Below are positions 10,441 through 19,590 of a stretch of 64,000 bases of DNA, in pieces. A program made the translations under genes and the position numbers. The notes under the pieces were generated by a model. That model did no database searches and was not told the DNA's origin. It was given only the letters and a program-made list of their open reading frames with translations. This stretch comes from Alkalicoccobacillus gibsonii. Its GTDB lineage: Bacteria; Bacillota; Bacilli; Bacillales; Bacillaceae_D. Every line of letters begins with the position of its first letter. Within the stretch, counting starts at the first letter, position 1. The stretch is taken from positions 1,162,221-1,226,220 of the forward strand of contig NZ_JAEUZA010000001.1 of the NCBI RefSeq assembly GCF_016798245.1. The letters are read 5' to 3'.

Positions 10441-10472
10441 AAAAAAATCCTGCCTAAGGCAGAATTTTTTTT
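10441..10472 (-). terminator. Rho-independent terminator after bshC
   Basis: A GC-rich stem (CTGCC and GGCAG) with a 3-nt loop is flanked by A-rich and T-rich runs on either side. It follows the bshC stop by 30 bases and separates bshC from the mraZ promoter region. The symmetry would let it work in both directions. Confidence 0.8.
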
Positions 10473-10502
10473 GAGTTTTTATTGATATTGTGAGAAAAAA
10501 CG

Positions 10503-12131
10503 TTATAAAAAGAGTAGCTTGTGCTCTCCGTTGACGGCAATTGGTTGATTAAGGATTTGTTTTAAACCACTTTGTCCCACAATGTTTAATAAAATGATGG
10601 GATGTATAATTCGCTCTTGTGGTGAGCCAAGCGGCTTAAGCCAAAAGATCGCTTCTTCAAACTGTCCGATGGCATGCTTATGCGTTTCTTCAATATGACG
10701 ATGTAATCGTGATTCTAAGAACTGGATTTGATCCATAAGAAACGTTGCATTCTTCTCACTCATCGCATGTAAGGTTGGATCCATATCACGTGCTAATTCA
10801 CGTAATGGAGCATGTACGTTCTGCACATTTTCTTTTACTTCTTCAACAACCTTTTCAATTGGAAACGAATGCTGTGCTTTAATCCACTCCTGTTTTAGCT
10901 GCTCACTTTCTTCTCCAAGTAGTGTTTCATACGAATAATCCACTCGTTCCACCCACTTTTGAACAGCCCTAGGAACGATCGTCATTTGTATTCGTGGAAT
11001 TAAAGGTGGCATTTTCCAATCAAATAGATTAAATACGGGTTTAAGTGTTCCCCAATACGCAAGCTCACCCGGTCCAGGTATAAAGGCAAGCACTGGTAGC
11101 ACCCATTCTTGCATAAGTGGCCGAGTCACCACGTTATTACTAAATCGCTCTGGTTCTGCTTCTAAAATGGATAGCAGTTCTTCTTTTGAAAACGATTGAT
11201 CATCATTTCTACAAATAAAGTGTCCGTCCTCATAATCGAGGCGCACTCTTTTTTGATCAACACTCAAGAAAAGATGTGCATTCTCCTCATCAGTCACAAT
11301 AGGAGCTTGATACCCTTTTTCAACAAACTCGGAAAGTCCTACTTGCTGATTCTTTTGAAGGGAATCCATCTTTTCAATTAATTCTTTGAAAAAGCCCGTT
11401 TCAAGTCGACGCAAATCCGGGTGATGAGCATCTACAAATACTAGTCCTTCTTCTTTGAAGAAATGATTCATCAATTTCATAAAAAAGTCTGTATACGTAT
11501 GACACGTCGTAGCAGTCTGCTGAATCCATTCAATCAATTCACAGGTATAGTCTGTTTCAGGTAGGCTCTCAAAAACGCCTTCAAGCCACTTAAACAACTC
11601 TTCTTTAGGCAAAGCTTTCTCTGAAGCTGAGCATTGAACGTCTTCATCTACAATCGGATGCTTTCTCCACTTTCCGTCTTTTTCTTTAAATACAAAACGA
11701 ATTTCCTCGAAATCATGATCCTCACCAGCAATCCAGAACACTGGGACAACAGGGATCTTTAATTCTTTTTCTTGCTGTTTTGCAGAAAGTACAACCGTTA
11801 GCGCTTTATATAAAGTGAACAATGGTCCCGTTAAAAGACCTGCCTGTTGCCCACCAACAATAACAACCGCTTCTTCCTTTTGTAGTTTTTTTATATTTTC
11901 TATAGCAGCATCTGGATACTCAAGATCACTGTGCGTTTTAAGTAGATGCGTTACTAGATCTTCTCGGTTTATCCCGCTATTCGTTCGTTTTACCAATTCA
12001 TCCGCACGTTTTTTTAGCCAATCCGTTGATTTGTATGTATAATCAAACAGCTCACTTAGCTCTGTTCGTTGATTAAGATAATCACGATAAAATCCGGCAG
12101 GAGGGTTTAGATGTATTTCTTTTGTTTCCAT
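10503..12131 (-). CDS. bshC: Bacillithiol biosynthesis cysteine-adding enzyme BshC
   Basis: BshC (YllA) adds cysteine to GlcN-malate in the last step of bacillithiol synthesis, the main low-molecular-weight thiol of Bacillaceae. The ATG at 12131 gives METKEIHLNPPAGF and 542 residues, like B. subtilis BshC (539). A frame running 66 codons further upstream lacks family similarity and overlaps the previous gene. Family motifs include VVIVGGQQAGLLTGPLFTLYK near 90-110 and PVFWIAGEDHDFEE near 135-150. A GGAAGGG sequence lies 11 bases upstream, slightly far. Confidence 0.95.
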   Translation of the reverse strand: METKEIHLNPPAGFYRDYLNQRTELSELFDYTYKSTDWLKKRADELVKRTNSGINREDLVTHLLKTHSDLEYPDAAIENIKKLQKEEAVVIVGGQQAGLLTGPLFTLYKALTVVLSAKQQEKELKIPVVPVFWIAGEDHDFEEIRFVFKEKDGKWRKHPIVDEDVQCSASEKALPKEELFKWLEGVFESLPETDYTCELIEWIQQTATTCHTYTDFFMKLMNHFFKEEGLVFVDAHHPDLRRLETGFFKELIEKMDSLQKNQQVGLSEFVEKGYQAPIVTDEENAHLFLSVDQKRVRLDYEDGHFICRNDDQSFSKEELLSILEAEPERFSNNVVTRPLMQEWVLPVLAFIPGPGELAYWGTLKPVFNLFDWKMPPLIPRIQMTIVPRAVQKWVERVDYSYETLLGEESEQLKQEWIKAQHSFPIEKVVEEVKENVQNVHAPLRELARDMDPTLHAMSEKNATFLMDQIQFLESRLHRHIEETHKHAIGQFEEAIFWLKPLGSPQERIIHPIILLNIVGQSGLKQILNQPIAVNGEHKLLFL

Positions 12132-12241
12132 ATATGACGAATCCCTTCCTTTGTTAGTCACTTCACGATCTCGTTCTACACTCTTATGCTTAGACCTTCT
12201 TATCATAGCAAAAGTAGATGGCAATACCAAACAGAATGAAC

Positions 12242-12631
12242 TTAAACAAATGAAAAGATACTTCGGATGAGCCCGTATCCGCTTAGCAGAATATAGATGC
12301 TCACAAATATAAGGAAGTTTAATCTCCAAATACCCTTAAGGAGCTTTGTAGCATAGAAGTCCTCCATCACATTCCAATAAATAATAGTAAATGTAATCGC
12401 CACCGAAAAAAATAAAGCGAGTACAAGCCAAACAGACGTTGGTTCCCATAGCTGTTCCATAATAAAATAGACTGCCGCCATAAACAGAACGGCAGAAAAA
12501 TCACTTGCCCATTTAATTGCTTTACGCTTTTGCCTGGTCAGCTTCACGGTTGAAATATAAATTAAATACCATCCTAATGCCGGAATCGTGACAACAGTGG
12601 CAATAAAAGCCGCAAATGTACTAGTTACCAT
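12242..12631 (-). CDS. DUF3397-type small membrane protein
   Basis: This is a 129-residue membrane protein with four hydrophobic segments (about 5-25, 45-60, 68-88 and 105-125). Size, topology and position between panE and bshC match the uncharacterised DUF3397 family found next to bshC in Bacillaceae. No catalytic motif is visible and no function is known. A GAGGTG ribosome site precedes the ATG, and it starts 25 bases after the panE stop. Confidence 0.75.
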   Translation of the reverse strand: MVTSTFAAFIATVVTIPALGWYLIYISTVKLTRQKRKAIKWASDFSAVLFMAAVYFIMEQLWEPTSVWLVLALFFSVAITFTIIYWNVMEDFYATKLLKGIWRLNFLIFVSIYILLSGYGLIRSIFSFV

Positions 12632-12656
12632 AGATACTTCACCTCTAAACAGTCTC

Positions 12657-13565
12657 TTATAATTGGTATGATTGTTCTCGATTTATTAACGCCTGATACA
12701 AAAAAGAAATCGTAGGAAGAGAAAGACCATTTGCTTTAGCTATACGAAGTAAATATCCTAAAATGGCATCTACCTCTGTTTGTCTCTCATGTTTTATATC
12801 GACTAACATCGATGAAGTGTTTTCTGCTGTCTGTTTGCAAACAGACAGCACTTGGGACCAATGTCTCTCTTTGTCAGGTTGAAGAGGATGAAGAAGAAAG
12901 GCTTCATCAAATACACACTTCATGAACTGTTTAAGCTCAGTAGATTCGAGCAACTCTCCGTTTTTCATACCCGTAAGAGCTGTAATTGGATTAAGACAAA
13001 CATTAACTAATAGCTTCGACCAAAGAAGTTCCTCCCACACATCATGCTCATAAACAGGGAATTCACTTGATGGAAGCGTATGTAACCAGTCAGTTAAATA
13101 GTTTGTTCGCTGCTGATACATTGCCCAATTTACCTCTCCAACACCTGTGTGTTGTACGGTTGTTTGATCTAAGCGAACCGCTCCATGACTGACCGTAGCA
13201 AATGCAATCGTTGGATCTGGAAGCTTGAATGCAAGCTCAACATGAGTCATTCCGTTTTGTAAAAACAGATAGCTTTGATCTTTCTTTCTTTTACTTGTGA
13301 TCTCCTTCATTATTAACTCTAAATCATACGATTTAACTGCAAAGAGACACACATCGGCCTCCTCCACTTTTGCTTGCTTCAATGTAACGCTATGTATAGG
13401 TATCGATTCTGATTGATCATTTCTTATAAGTGTTAACCCTTGTTGATTTAATTGATCTGCCTGGGCTTTTGTTCTAGTACAAAGCGTGACTTCGTTGTTT
13501 TTCTTTTTTAAATAGGCTGATACTAAAAGTCCAATAGCGCCTCCGCCAATTACATAGATTTTCAA
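12657..13565 (-). CDS. panE: 2-dehydropantoate 2-reductase (PanE/YlbQ)
   Basis: PanE reduces ketopantoate to pantoate with NADPH in pantothenate and coenzyme A synthesis. The 302-residue protein begins with the Rossmann motif GGGAIGLL and carries the family segment VLFAVKSYD near 90-100 and the helical C-terminal domain with EELLWSKLLVNVCLNPITAL, which includes the catalytic lysine region. The start is TTG with a modest AGGACGGG upstream. In this window coaD also belongs to coenzyme A synthesis, but it is not in the same operon. Confidence 0.9.
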   Translation of the reverse strand: MKIYVIGGGAIGLLVSAYLKKKNNEVTLCTRTKAQADQLNQQGLTLIRNDQSESIPIHSVTLKQAKVEEADVCLFAVKSYDLELIMKEITSKRKKDQSYLFLQNGMTHVELAFKLPDPTIAFATVSHGAVRLDQTTVQHTGVGEVNWAMYQQRTNYLTDWLHTLPSSEFPVYEHDVWEELLWSKLLVNVCLNPITALTGMKNGELLESTELKQFMKCVFDEAFLLHPLQPDKERHWSQVLSVCKQTAENTSSMLVDIKHERQTEVDAILGYLLRIAKANGLSLPTISFLYQALINREQSYQL

Positions 13566-13667
13566 TTTAATCCCGTCCTATCCTTGCCAATAGTTGAATT
13601 GTACCATATCCTTCAAAATAAATAGATCTTTTTTAGTGGATTTAATGATGGGTATGGAATCGTTTTT

Positions 13668-13711
13668 AATGCGTTTTCATACTGTTTATGTTAAAATAAT
13701 GAAAACGCATT
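13668..13711. promoter_or_regulatory. 13-bp inverted repeat around the ylbP promoter
   Basis: Perfect arms AATGCGTTTTCAT and ATGAAAACGCATT flank an 18-base centre that contains an extended -10 element (TGTTAAAAT at 13690-13697). The arms lie 24 bases or more before the ylbP start. The layout suggests a repressor operator around a promoter, or an RNA hairpin if transcription starts further upstream. No regulator is identified. Confidence 0.55.
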
Positions 13712-13735
13712 CTTATATTTTTAGGAGGACTTATT

Positions 13736-14239
13736 ATGAGCAAACCAGTTGTTGAACGTCTACTTGTTAACTATAAAACATTAGATGAATTTAAGAATTT
13801 CAGAGAGTTTGGTGCTGCAGAGCTCTCAATGAAAGATGATTTGAATGCTAACATAATAGAAAATGATAGTGAATCTCCATTTTACGGAATATACTTCGGT
13901 AAAAAGCTTGTCGCCAGAATGAGTCTTTATCGAATTGATAGCCGATTCGACCAATACTTTGATCCACCTCAGGATTACTTTGAGTTATGGAAACTAGAAG
14001 TACTTGAGCCTTATCGTAATCAAGGATATGGTCAAGCATTAGTTGAATTTGCAAAGAGCTTTGGATTACCTGTCAAAACAAATGCGAGACAGGCTTCAAG
14101 TGAGTTCTGGGACAAATCTGGTTTTACCTCTCTTACGTACGATCCAGCTCGAGATCGCGGAGAAAGTCCATATGTTTGGTTCCCTGAAGGCGTAATTGAA
14201 CAGGAGCAGCAAACAGCTGCAACAACAGATCAAGACTAA
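13736..14239 (+). CDS. ylbP: GNAT-family N-acetyltransferase YlbP
   Basis: This 167-residue protein has the GNAT fold signature: the acetyl-CoA-binding stretch RNQGYGQALVEFA near 101-113 and the preceding beta strand LWKLEVLEPY. It matches YlbP in size and neighbours. The substrate is unknown. The C-terminus ends in a Gln/Thr-rich tail. AGGAGG lies 8 bases before the ATG. It is transcribed alone, opposite to its neighbours, behind a palindromic promoter region and followed by a bidirectional terminator. Confidence 0.85.
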   Translation: MSKPVVERLLVNYKTLDEFKNFREFGAAELSMKDDLNANIIENDSESPFYGIYFGKKLVARMSLYRIDSRFDQYFDPPQDYFELWKLEVLEPYRNQGYGQALVEFAKSFGLPVKTNARQASSEFWDKSGFTSLTYDPARDRGESPYVWFPEGVIEQEQQTAATTDQD

Positions 14240-14257
14240 ACGATCTATATACACTAA

Positions 14258-14293
14258 AAAAGGCAAATGCTCCCAATCCGGGCATTTGCCTTT
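14258..14293. terminator. Bidirectional terminator between ylbP and gerR
   Basis: A 12-bp perfect stem (AAAGGCAAATGC and GCATTTGCCTTT) closes an 11-nt loop, with A and T runs on the two sides. It lies between two convergent genes and can end both transcripts. Confidence 0.85.
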
Positions 14294-14310
14294 AATCATT
14301 TTCTATATGT

Positions 14311-14880
14311 TTACATGGTTCGTTCGATGGGGTGATCTCTTGTAAACTTTCTGGCACGATCCATGATGGTGAGTAACGCCTTGTAATCTTGAGTAATAAG
14401 GTCCTTATCTCGCGCAAGCTGCTCCAGCTTTTCTCTTAATTGTTCATTTTCCTGCCTTAACGCATCCACTTCAATTGAACTTTTTGCTTCTTGTGTTTGT
14501 TCGTACGTTTGTAAAAATGTAATAACGTCTCTTAAATTCAAATCTTGCAAGGGTTCGGAAGGCACAGCCTCCTGAATGACTTGTACATCCTCTTTAACTT
14601 GAATAACAGGTTCTGTGTCTGAGCTTGTTTTTTGTTTCTCTACTTGCGAAACTGATTTCTTTCCTTTTTGTTTTTTCGCCAATGCAACAGCTGATTCATA
14701 TTTTTTTCGAATCGTTGAATTCCAACGGAACCCACACGCTGCACTTGATCTTGATAATTTTTTGCCGACTTCTTCAAAGGCAGCTAACTGAGTACTTGAT
14801 TCACGAATATGTCGTAACACAACTTCGGCAAGTAACAGATCCTCATCTTCTGACCAAGCATCTTGTCGAGTGACTACCAT
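14311..14880 (-). CDS. gerR: RsfA/GerR-family sporulation regulator (YlbO)
   Basis: B. subtilis YlbO (GerR) is a mother-cell regulator that modulates sigma-E genes and is a paralogue of the forespore regulator RsfA. The 189-residue protein begins with a Myb/SANT-like DNA-binding domain ([19 protein letters not shown], then [14 protein letters not shown]) and ends in a coiled coil at about 125-180. The ATG at 14880 has AAGGAG 8 bases upstream; an ATG six bases earlier is too close to that site. The call rests on the N-terminal domain, size and position beside rpmF and ylbP. Confidence 0.85.
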   Translation of the reverse strand: MVVTRQDAWSEDEDLLLAEVVLRHIRESSTQLAAFEEVGKKLSRSSAACGFRWNSTIRKKYESAVALAKKQKGKKSVSQVEKQKTSSDTEPVIQVKEDVQVIQEAVPSEPLQDLNLRDVITFLQTYEQTQEAKSSIEVDALRQENEQLREKLEQLARDKDLITQDYKALLTIMDRARKFTRDHPIERTM

Positions 14881-15016
14881 GTTCATCTCTCCTTTTAGAT
14901 CATATGCTTTCTTATGTCTATGCAAATCAAGTGTTAGATAGACTAGGAACTAGTATTCAGTTATATCCTTTTTTTCTCTAGTCTATTCACTCTACTTCGC
15001 AAGGGATTAGAACGAC

Positions 15017-15055
15017 AAAGAAACCTCTAAGGTATGATACCTCAGAGGTTTCTTT
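15017..15055 (-). terminator. Terminator after rpmF
   Basis: Long inverted repeat AAAGAAACCTCT...AGAGGTTTCTTT with a second paired block inside and a 3-nt loop, just downstream of the leftward rpmF stop codon. Confidence 0.85.
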
Positions 15056-15061
15056 CAAACA

Positions 15062-15232
15062 TTATTTTGTTACTTTTTCACCTTTGTAAGAACCACATTC
15101 TTTACAAACGCGGTGGCTAAGTTTCATTTCGCCACACTCTGCACATTTCACCATGCCAGGGACAGCTAGTTTCAAGTGCGTACGACGTTTTCTTTTAGCG
15201 GTTTTAGACGTTCTTCTAAATGGTACTGCCAA
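15062..15232 (-). CDS. rpmF: 50S ribosomal protein L32
   Basis: L32 is a small zinc-ribbon protein of the large ribosomal subunit. A TTG at 15232 is the start, because AAGGAGGTG lies 6 bases before it and the protein then begins [17 protein letters not shown], giving 56 residues. Two Cys pairs, CAEC and CKEC, form the zinc site, so this is the cysteine-containing type of L32. It follows ylbN by about 45 bases, the standard ylbN-rpmF pair. Confidence 0.97.
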   Translation of the reverse strand: MAVPFRRTSKTAKRKRRTHLKLAVPGMVKCAECGEMKLSHRVCKECGSYKGEKVTK

Positions 15233-15277
15233 TATTCCCACCTCCTTAAAAAAATCAAACAATCAATCATCGACTCG

Positions 15278-15793
15278 TTACGACTTATCAAAAAACTTGG
15301 CTAAATCAGCCATACGCGGGTCAATTCGATCCTTTTGTGACTCTTCAGTCACAAGCTCCCAATCTTTCCCTGAAGGTGGAGCCAATGGTTCTGCACCTTC
15401 TTCAGCATAGACCTGAAATGGAATTTCTAAAAGAATTCGCTCTTCCAGTATAGGAGTTAAATCAATCTCATCATCAAGAACCAAATGAACCTCTTCCCTA
15501 TCTGAGATATCAGGCATAACCGATCCCTCAGGTAGAAAATGTTCATCAAAGCTAATTGATAGTGGCCACTTCACATCTGCAAGGGTTCTTGCACATGGCA
15601 GAGTCAACTCTCCCTCAAGCTTTAAAGAAAATGTAATGAGATTTGCTGGATACGTCACTTCTCCAGTTACCCGGATGTTTGTCATATCACGAATGTCATT
15701 ACTCTCTTTTAATAACTGATCAAAGCGAACCGACTCATCAATAGGAAAGGTCTTATGCTTAGCTGCTTTTAGTTCACGCAGCGTCCATTTCAT
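15278..15793 (-). CDS. ylbN: DUF177/YceD-family protein YlbN
   Basis: The 171-residue acidic protein matches the DUF177 (YceD) family in its N-terminal strand, the LPCARTLADVKWPLSISFDE region and in its co-transcription with rpmF. Family members are linked to large-subunit rRNA accumulation in other organisms, so a ribosome-assembly role is inferred. No catalytic residues are seen. Confidence 0.88.
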   Translation of the reverse strand: MKWTLRELKAAKHKTFPIDESVRFDQLLKESNDIRDMTNIRVTGEVTYPANLITFSLKLEGELTLPCARTLADVKWPLSISFDEHFLPEGSVMPDISDREEVHLVLDDEIDLTPILEERILLEIPFQVYAEEGAEPLAPPSGKDWELVTEESQKDRIDPRMADLAKFFDKS

Positions 15794-15951
15794 GATAAAC
15801 CACCTCTAAGGCACAAAAGTAATTATAGATCTGACACTAATGAATGTCAACCTTTTTTCTTTACAGTTTAATGCGTATACTAAGATTAGTTCCTTCATTA
15901 GAACTACATCCATTCTAGCATGTCAGATAACCCGAGTAAAGGAGACCGTCC

Positions 15952-17181
15952 ATGCAAAACACAGCAAGCAAAGTAAAAGCAGTTGGAATGGTTGTAGAAT
16001 ACAATCCATTTCACAACGGACATCTGTATCAGCTTCAGCAAGCAAAAAAGGAGACCGGCGCTGATGTAGTTATAGTTGTTATGAGTAGCTCCTTCCTTCA
16101 ACGAGGTGAACCTGCACTCCTCTCAAAGTGGTCTCGCACAAAGATGGCTTTGGCATGCGGCGTGGACCTTGTGTTAGAGCTTCCTTATGCCTATGCTACT
16201 CAAAAAGCGGAAACCTTCGCAAAAGGAGCCATCTCTATTTTAACTGCAGCTGGAGTTGACTGTCTTCACTTTGGCAGTGAATCTGGATCTATTGAAGAAT
16301 TTCACGAGTTACTACATGTGATGCAGCAACATAAAGGTGAATGGGACCAATTAGTTAAAGAAAATATGAGTAAGGGTCATAGCTATCCGCGTGCCTCCTC
16401 TCTTGCTTTTAACCAGCTAGGTGCAGAGACAACTCTTTCATTAGAACAACCTAATAACATCCTGGGCTATCATTACATAAAAGCCATTAGCGACCAAAAC
16501 TCATCGATCATTCCATTTACAACAAAACGAATAGCTGCAGGATATCATGATCGAACCATCACTTCGCACACGATAGCTAGTGCAACAAGTATAAGAGAAG
16601 CGATATTTTCATGTGAGGACCAAACGAGCCTTGTGCAACAAGTGATGCCCTCTGTCTCTTATGCTGAATTGATGAATTATTCACAGACTACGCACCACCT
16701 TCATAACTGGGAACAGTATTTCCCATTCTTGCAATACAGAATCTTAACTTCTTCTACTGATGAATTAGCTTTCATCTATGAATGCGTGGAGGGCTTAGAG
16801 TATCGTGTTATTGATACGATAAGCAAGGCCACATCTTTCCAAGAGTGGATGAATCTACTTAAAACAAAACGGTACACATGGACTAGATTACAGCGCCTAG
16901 CCACTCACATTCTGACTCATACAACAAAAGCTGAGCTAGACTATGTTCACAATTCTCCTCTGCCTTATATACGGCCACTGGGAATGAATGATCGCGGACA
17001 AGCTTATTTACGAACACTTAAAAAGAAATCAGCTGTACCCTTGTTGAGTCGATTTGCTTCATCCACTGATTTACTTGCCACGCTTGAACTCAGAGCCTCG
17101 AGAACTTATCTCGCACCACTTCCTCAAGAAATAAGGCAAAAGCGAATGGACGAAGAATTTAAAGCCCCCATACGACTCTAG
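15952..17181 (+). CDS. tmcAL: tRNA(Met) cytidine acetate ligase TmcAL (YlbM)
   Basis: TmcAL makes N4-acetylcytidine at the wobble base of elongator tRNA-Met from acetate and ATP. The 409-residue protein has the nucleotidyltransferase signature VEYNPFHNGHLYQL with the HNGH motif near 21-24, the FLQRGEPALLSKWSR segment near 49-63, and the ATSIREA motif near 205-211. The ATG follows GGAG by about 8 bases. It stands alone on the plus strand and ends in a strong hairpin that contains its stop codon. Confidence 0.93.
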   Translation: MQNTASKVKAVGMVVEYNPFHNGHLYQLQQAKKETGADVVIVVMSSSFLQRGEPALLSKWSRTKMALACGVDLVLELPYAYATQKAETFAKGAISILTAAGVDCLHFGSESGSIEEFHELLHVMQQHKGEWDQLVKENMSKGHSYPRASSLAFNQLGAETTLSLEQPNNILGYHYIKAISDQNSSIIPFTTKRIAAGYHDRTITSHTIASATSIREAIFSCEDQTSLVQQVMPSVSYAELMNYSQTTHHLHNWEQYFPFLQYRILTSSTDELAFIYECVEGLEYRVIDTISKATSFQEWMNLLKTKRYTWTRLQRLATHILTHTTKAELDYVHNSPLPYIRPLGMNDRGQAYLRTLKKKSAVPLLSRFASSTDLLATLELRASRTYLAPLPQEIRQKRMDEEFKAPIRL

Positions 17182-17200
17182 TATCCTAGACGTATGGGGG
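17165..17200. terminator. Hairpin between convergent tmcAL and ylbL
   Basis: Ten-bp perfect arms (CCCCCATACG and CGTATGGGGG) enclose a second 4-bp hairpin. The tmcAL stop codon lies inside. There is no clean T run on either side, so it is a strong structure but an atypical terminator. Confidence 0.6.
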
Positions 17201-17206
17201 TATTCG

Positions 17207-18262
17207 TTATGCTTCTTTATTGTCTGGGAGTTCTTCTAAGAAACGTAGTGCATCCTCTATCGTTTGTACAGGAATTACTTGCATATCCGTTCCTATATCT
17301 TCTGCCGCGTGTTTCGCTTCTTCATAATTTGTTCCATTTTGTCCGTTTGCATCAGGTGCAAAGAAATATTTAGCCCCCGCCTTATCTGCTGCAACCACCT
17401 TTTGGGATGCCCCACCAATTGGTCCAACTATGCCCTCATCATTTATTGTGCCGGTACCTGCAATGCGGTATCCGTGTGTAATGTCCTCATCTACAAGTTG
17501 ATTATAAATCTCCAGTGAATACATGAGTCCGGCAGATGGTCCTCCGATATCTGTTTCATTAATCGTAACACCCGGCGAGAACGTGACATCTCGATCAGTT
17601 ACAGGGGATAGAATACCTAGTCCCACTCGCCCTTCCTCTACTTCGTACTCTTCTGGAAAAGGCTCAAAAGCTAGTTCAACTGATCGTGGTTCCTCGTCCC
17701 TTGAGACAGTCAATGTTACAACATCATCCTTTGAATACCCTTCTAAAAGCTCTAGCAGCTCCTCCGCCGTATGAGTTGGTGTACCATTTACTTCCGTAAT
17801 TAAATCACCCGTTTTCAGTTCTTTTGACGCTGGCATACCTTCGATGAGATTGGTGACAAGCACACCACGATATTCATACGTTACCTCTGCACCAGCTTGT
17901 TCGTACGCTGCAATCTTTGCATTCTCCTGAGAGTTCGACATTAACAGCCTCTGGCGTTCATGATAATCTGAATCAGTTTCATCCGTCCCTCTTACTTGTT
18001 CTTCAGGAAGGATATGTCTGTATGAGCTGAGTAGGGACCATACGTAGTACAAAGGCGTAGCTCTTGCCATCTCCACCGTTGTCAGCATAAACGCTCCTTC
18101 TTCGACTCCATTTGTTCCTTCTACAGTAATCATATCGTTCAGCTCTTGAGCAATTCCAGGCTGAGAATAGTAATAAGGAAGTTTAATTACATTCAGTAAT
18201 AAAACAAGAGCTAATACAATCAGATATCGTTTTCTAATTAAAGGTTTTCTCGGTTCGTTCAT
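17207..18262 (-). CDS. ylbL: Membrane-anchored PDZ/Lon-like protease YlbL (DdcP)
   Basis: B. subtilis YlbL (DdcP) is a membrane-anchored protease that helps clear the division inhibitor YneA after DNA damage. The ATG at 18262 follows AAGGAGG at 8 bases and gives 351 residues. An N-terminal membrane segment (about 11-28) is followed by a PDZ domain (LIEGMPASKELKTGDLITEVNG) and a Lon-type Ser/Lys domain with the Ser in GGPSAGLMYSL and the Lys in GGASQKVVAADKAGA. The active site is predicted to face outside the membrane. Confidence 0.92.
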   Translation of the reverse strand: MNEPRKPLIRKRYLIVLALVLLLNVIKLPYYYSQPGIAQELNDMITVEGTNGVEEGAFMLTTVEMARATPLYYVWSLLSSYRHILPEEQVRGTDETDSDYHERQRLLMSNSQENAKIAAYEQAGAEVTYEYRGVLVTNLIEGMPASKELKTGDLITEVNGTPTHTAEELLELLEGYSKDDVVTLTVSRDEEPRSVELAFEPFPEEYEVEEGRVGLGILSPVTDRDVTFSPGVTINETDIGGPSAGLMYSLEIYNQLVDEDITHGYRIAGTGTINDEGIVGPIGGASQKVVAADKAGAKYFFAPDANGQNGTNYEEAKHAAEDIGTDMQVIPVQTIEDALRFLEELPDNKEA

Positions 18263-18321
18263 TTGGATCTCCTCCTTGCAGGACGTCATTGCTCAGTGAT
18301 TCATTGGTCTATTTCAATCGT

Positions 18322-18349
18322 TCTTACGTATAGTAAAGAATACGTAAGA
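18322..18349. promoter_or_regulatory. Palindrome between divergent ylbL and ylbJ
   Basis: Perfect 10-bp arms TCTTACGTAT and ATACGTAAGA are separated by 8 bases, in the 110-bp gap between the two divergent genes. It is placed like an operator that could serve both, 24 bases before the ylbJ start. No regulator is assigned. Confidence 0.5.
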
Positions 18350-18372
18350 GACAAGCTTGAGGGGGAGTAGAT

Positions 18373-19590
18373 GTGCCGGTTTTAAAGACATGGTTATTTA
18401 GCGGGACAGCAATCTTAATGGCATTTGCCTTGATCATGTTCCCCAAAGAAGCACTCGAAGCATCACTAAGTGGTATGGGAATGTGGTGGGACGTTGTCTT
18501 TCCTTCCTTGTTACCTTTTTTTATCCTGTCTGAACTACTTATTGGTTTTGGAGTGGTTGCCTTTTTAGGAACCATCCTTGAACCGTTTATGCGCCCTATC
18601 TTTAGAGTACCTGGAGCCGGAAGCTTTGTTTGGGCCATGGGGCTTGCTTCAGGAAATCCAGCAGGAGCCAAACTCGCAGCTAGGCTTCGTCAACAGAAAA
18701 AAGTTACACGTGTTGAAGGAGAACGACTAGCCGCCTTTACCAATTCCTCAAATCCACTTTTTCTCTTTGGTGCGATTGCTGTTGGTTTTTTTCATAATCC
18801 TGCTCTCGGCTTACTACTTGCAGCCGCTCATTATTTAGGAAACATCCTCGTTGGCTTATCAATGAGATATTATGGACGAAAGGAAGAAAGAAATGAGCGT
18901 TCCGTTGAAACACGAAGTCGTTTCTCTTTAAAAGAAGCCTTCTCCCGTATGCACATGGAGCGAATCCAAGATGGTCGACCGATTGGACAACTTCTAGGAG
19001 ACGCCGTTCAATCCTCAGTTCGGACTCTATTACTTGTTGGTGGTTTTATTATCTTATTTTCGGTCGTCAATAAAATGCTTTCAATCAGCGGCTTTACTGA
19101 CATATTCGCTCAAGGCGTTTCTTGGTTGTTTTCTCTTTTTCAACTTTCTTCTCAATTAAGCATGCCTTTTATATCCGGTTTATTTGAAATTACCTCCGGC
19201 GCTCACTTACTCTCAACCGCAGATGCACAGCTCTTAGAAAAAGTAGTGGTTGCCAGCTTCTTTATTGCGTTTGGTGGTTTTTCGATCCAAGCTCAAGTAG
19301 CAAGTATTCTCTCAGAAACAGATTTACGCTTTAGACCATTCTTTATAGGACGTGTTCTGCATGGTTGCTTTAGTGCCTTTCTTATTCTGTTACTATGGAA
19401 TCCACTTTATGTAAATCGAACGTCACATGAAACGTTTTTTCCTAGCTCAAACCAGATGGAACCACACATTGACTTACTCGTCACTGGTTGGAATCAATGG
19501 TTGCAGCTTTCACCTTTTATCACTTTTTTTGGACTGGTACTCTATATTGCCATAAAAGCCCGTAAGCAATTGGTTCTTAACTATAAGTAG
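18373..19590 (+). CDS. ylbJ: Sporulation integral membrane protein YlbJ
   Basis: YlbJ is a sigma-E-controlled polytopic membrane protein needed for normal spores in B. subtilis. The 405-residue protein has about nine hydrophobic segments and two Gate-type blocks (GMWWDVVFPSLLPFFILSE near 36-55 and a later repeat near 210-235). The start is GTG, with GGGGGAG upstream; an ATG two bases earlier is out of frame. Its last 14 bases overlap the 3 prime end of coaD on the other strand. Confidence 0.9.
   Translation: MPVLKTWLFSGTAILMAFALIMFPKEALEASLSGMGMWWDVVFPSLLPFFILSELLIGFGVVAFLGTILEPFMRPIFRVPGAGSFVWAMGLASGNPAGAKLAARLRQQKKVTRVEGERLAAFTNSSNPLFLFGAIAVGFFHNPALGLLLAAAHYLGNILVGLSMRYYGRKEERNERSVETRSRFSLKEAFSRMHMERIQDGRPIGQLLGDAVQSSVRTLLLVGGFIILFSVVNKMLSISGFTDIFAQGVSWLFSLFQLSSQLSMPFISGLFEITSGAHLLSTADAQLLEKVVVASFFIAFGGFSIQAQVASILSETDLRFRPFFIGRVLHGCFSAFLILLLWNPLYVNRTSHETFFPSSNQMEPHIDLLVTGWNQWLQLSPFITFFGLVLYIAIKARKQLVLNYK

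Noticed and set aside
13848-14054. Minus-strand frame opposite ylbP
   Set aside because: It is a shadow of ylbP; no ribosome site and no recognisable protein.
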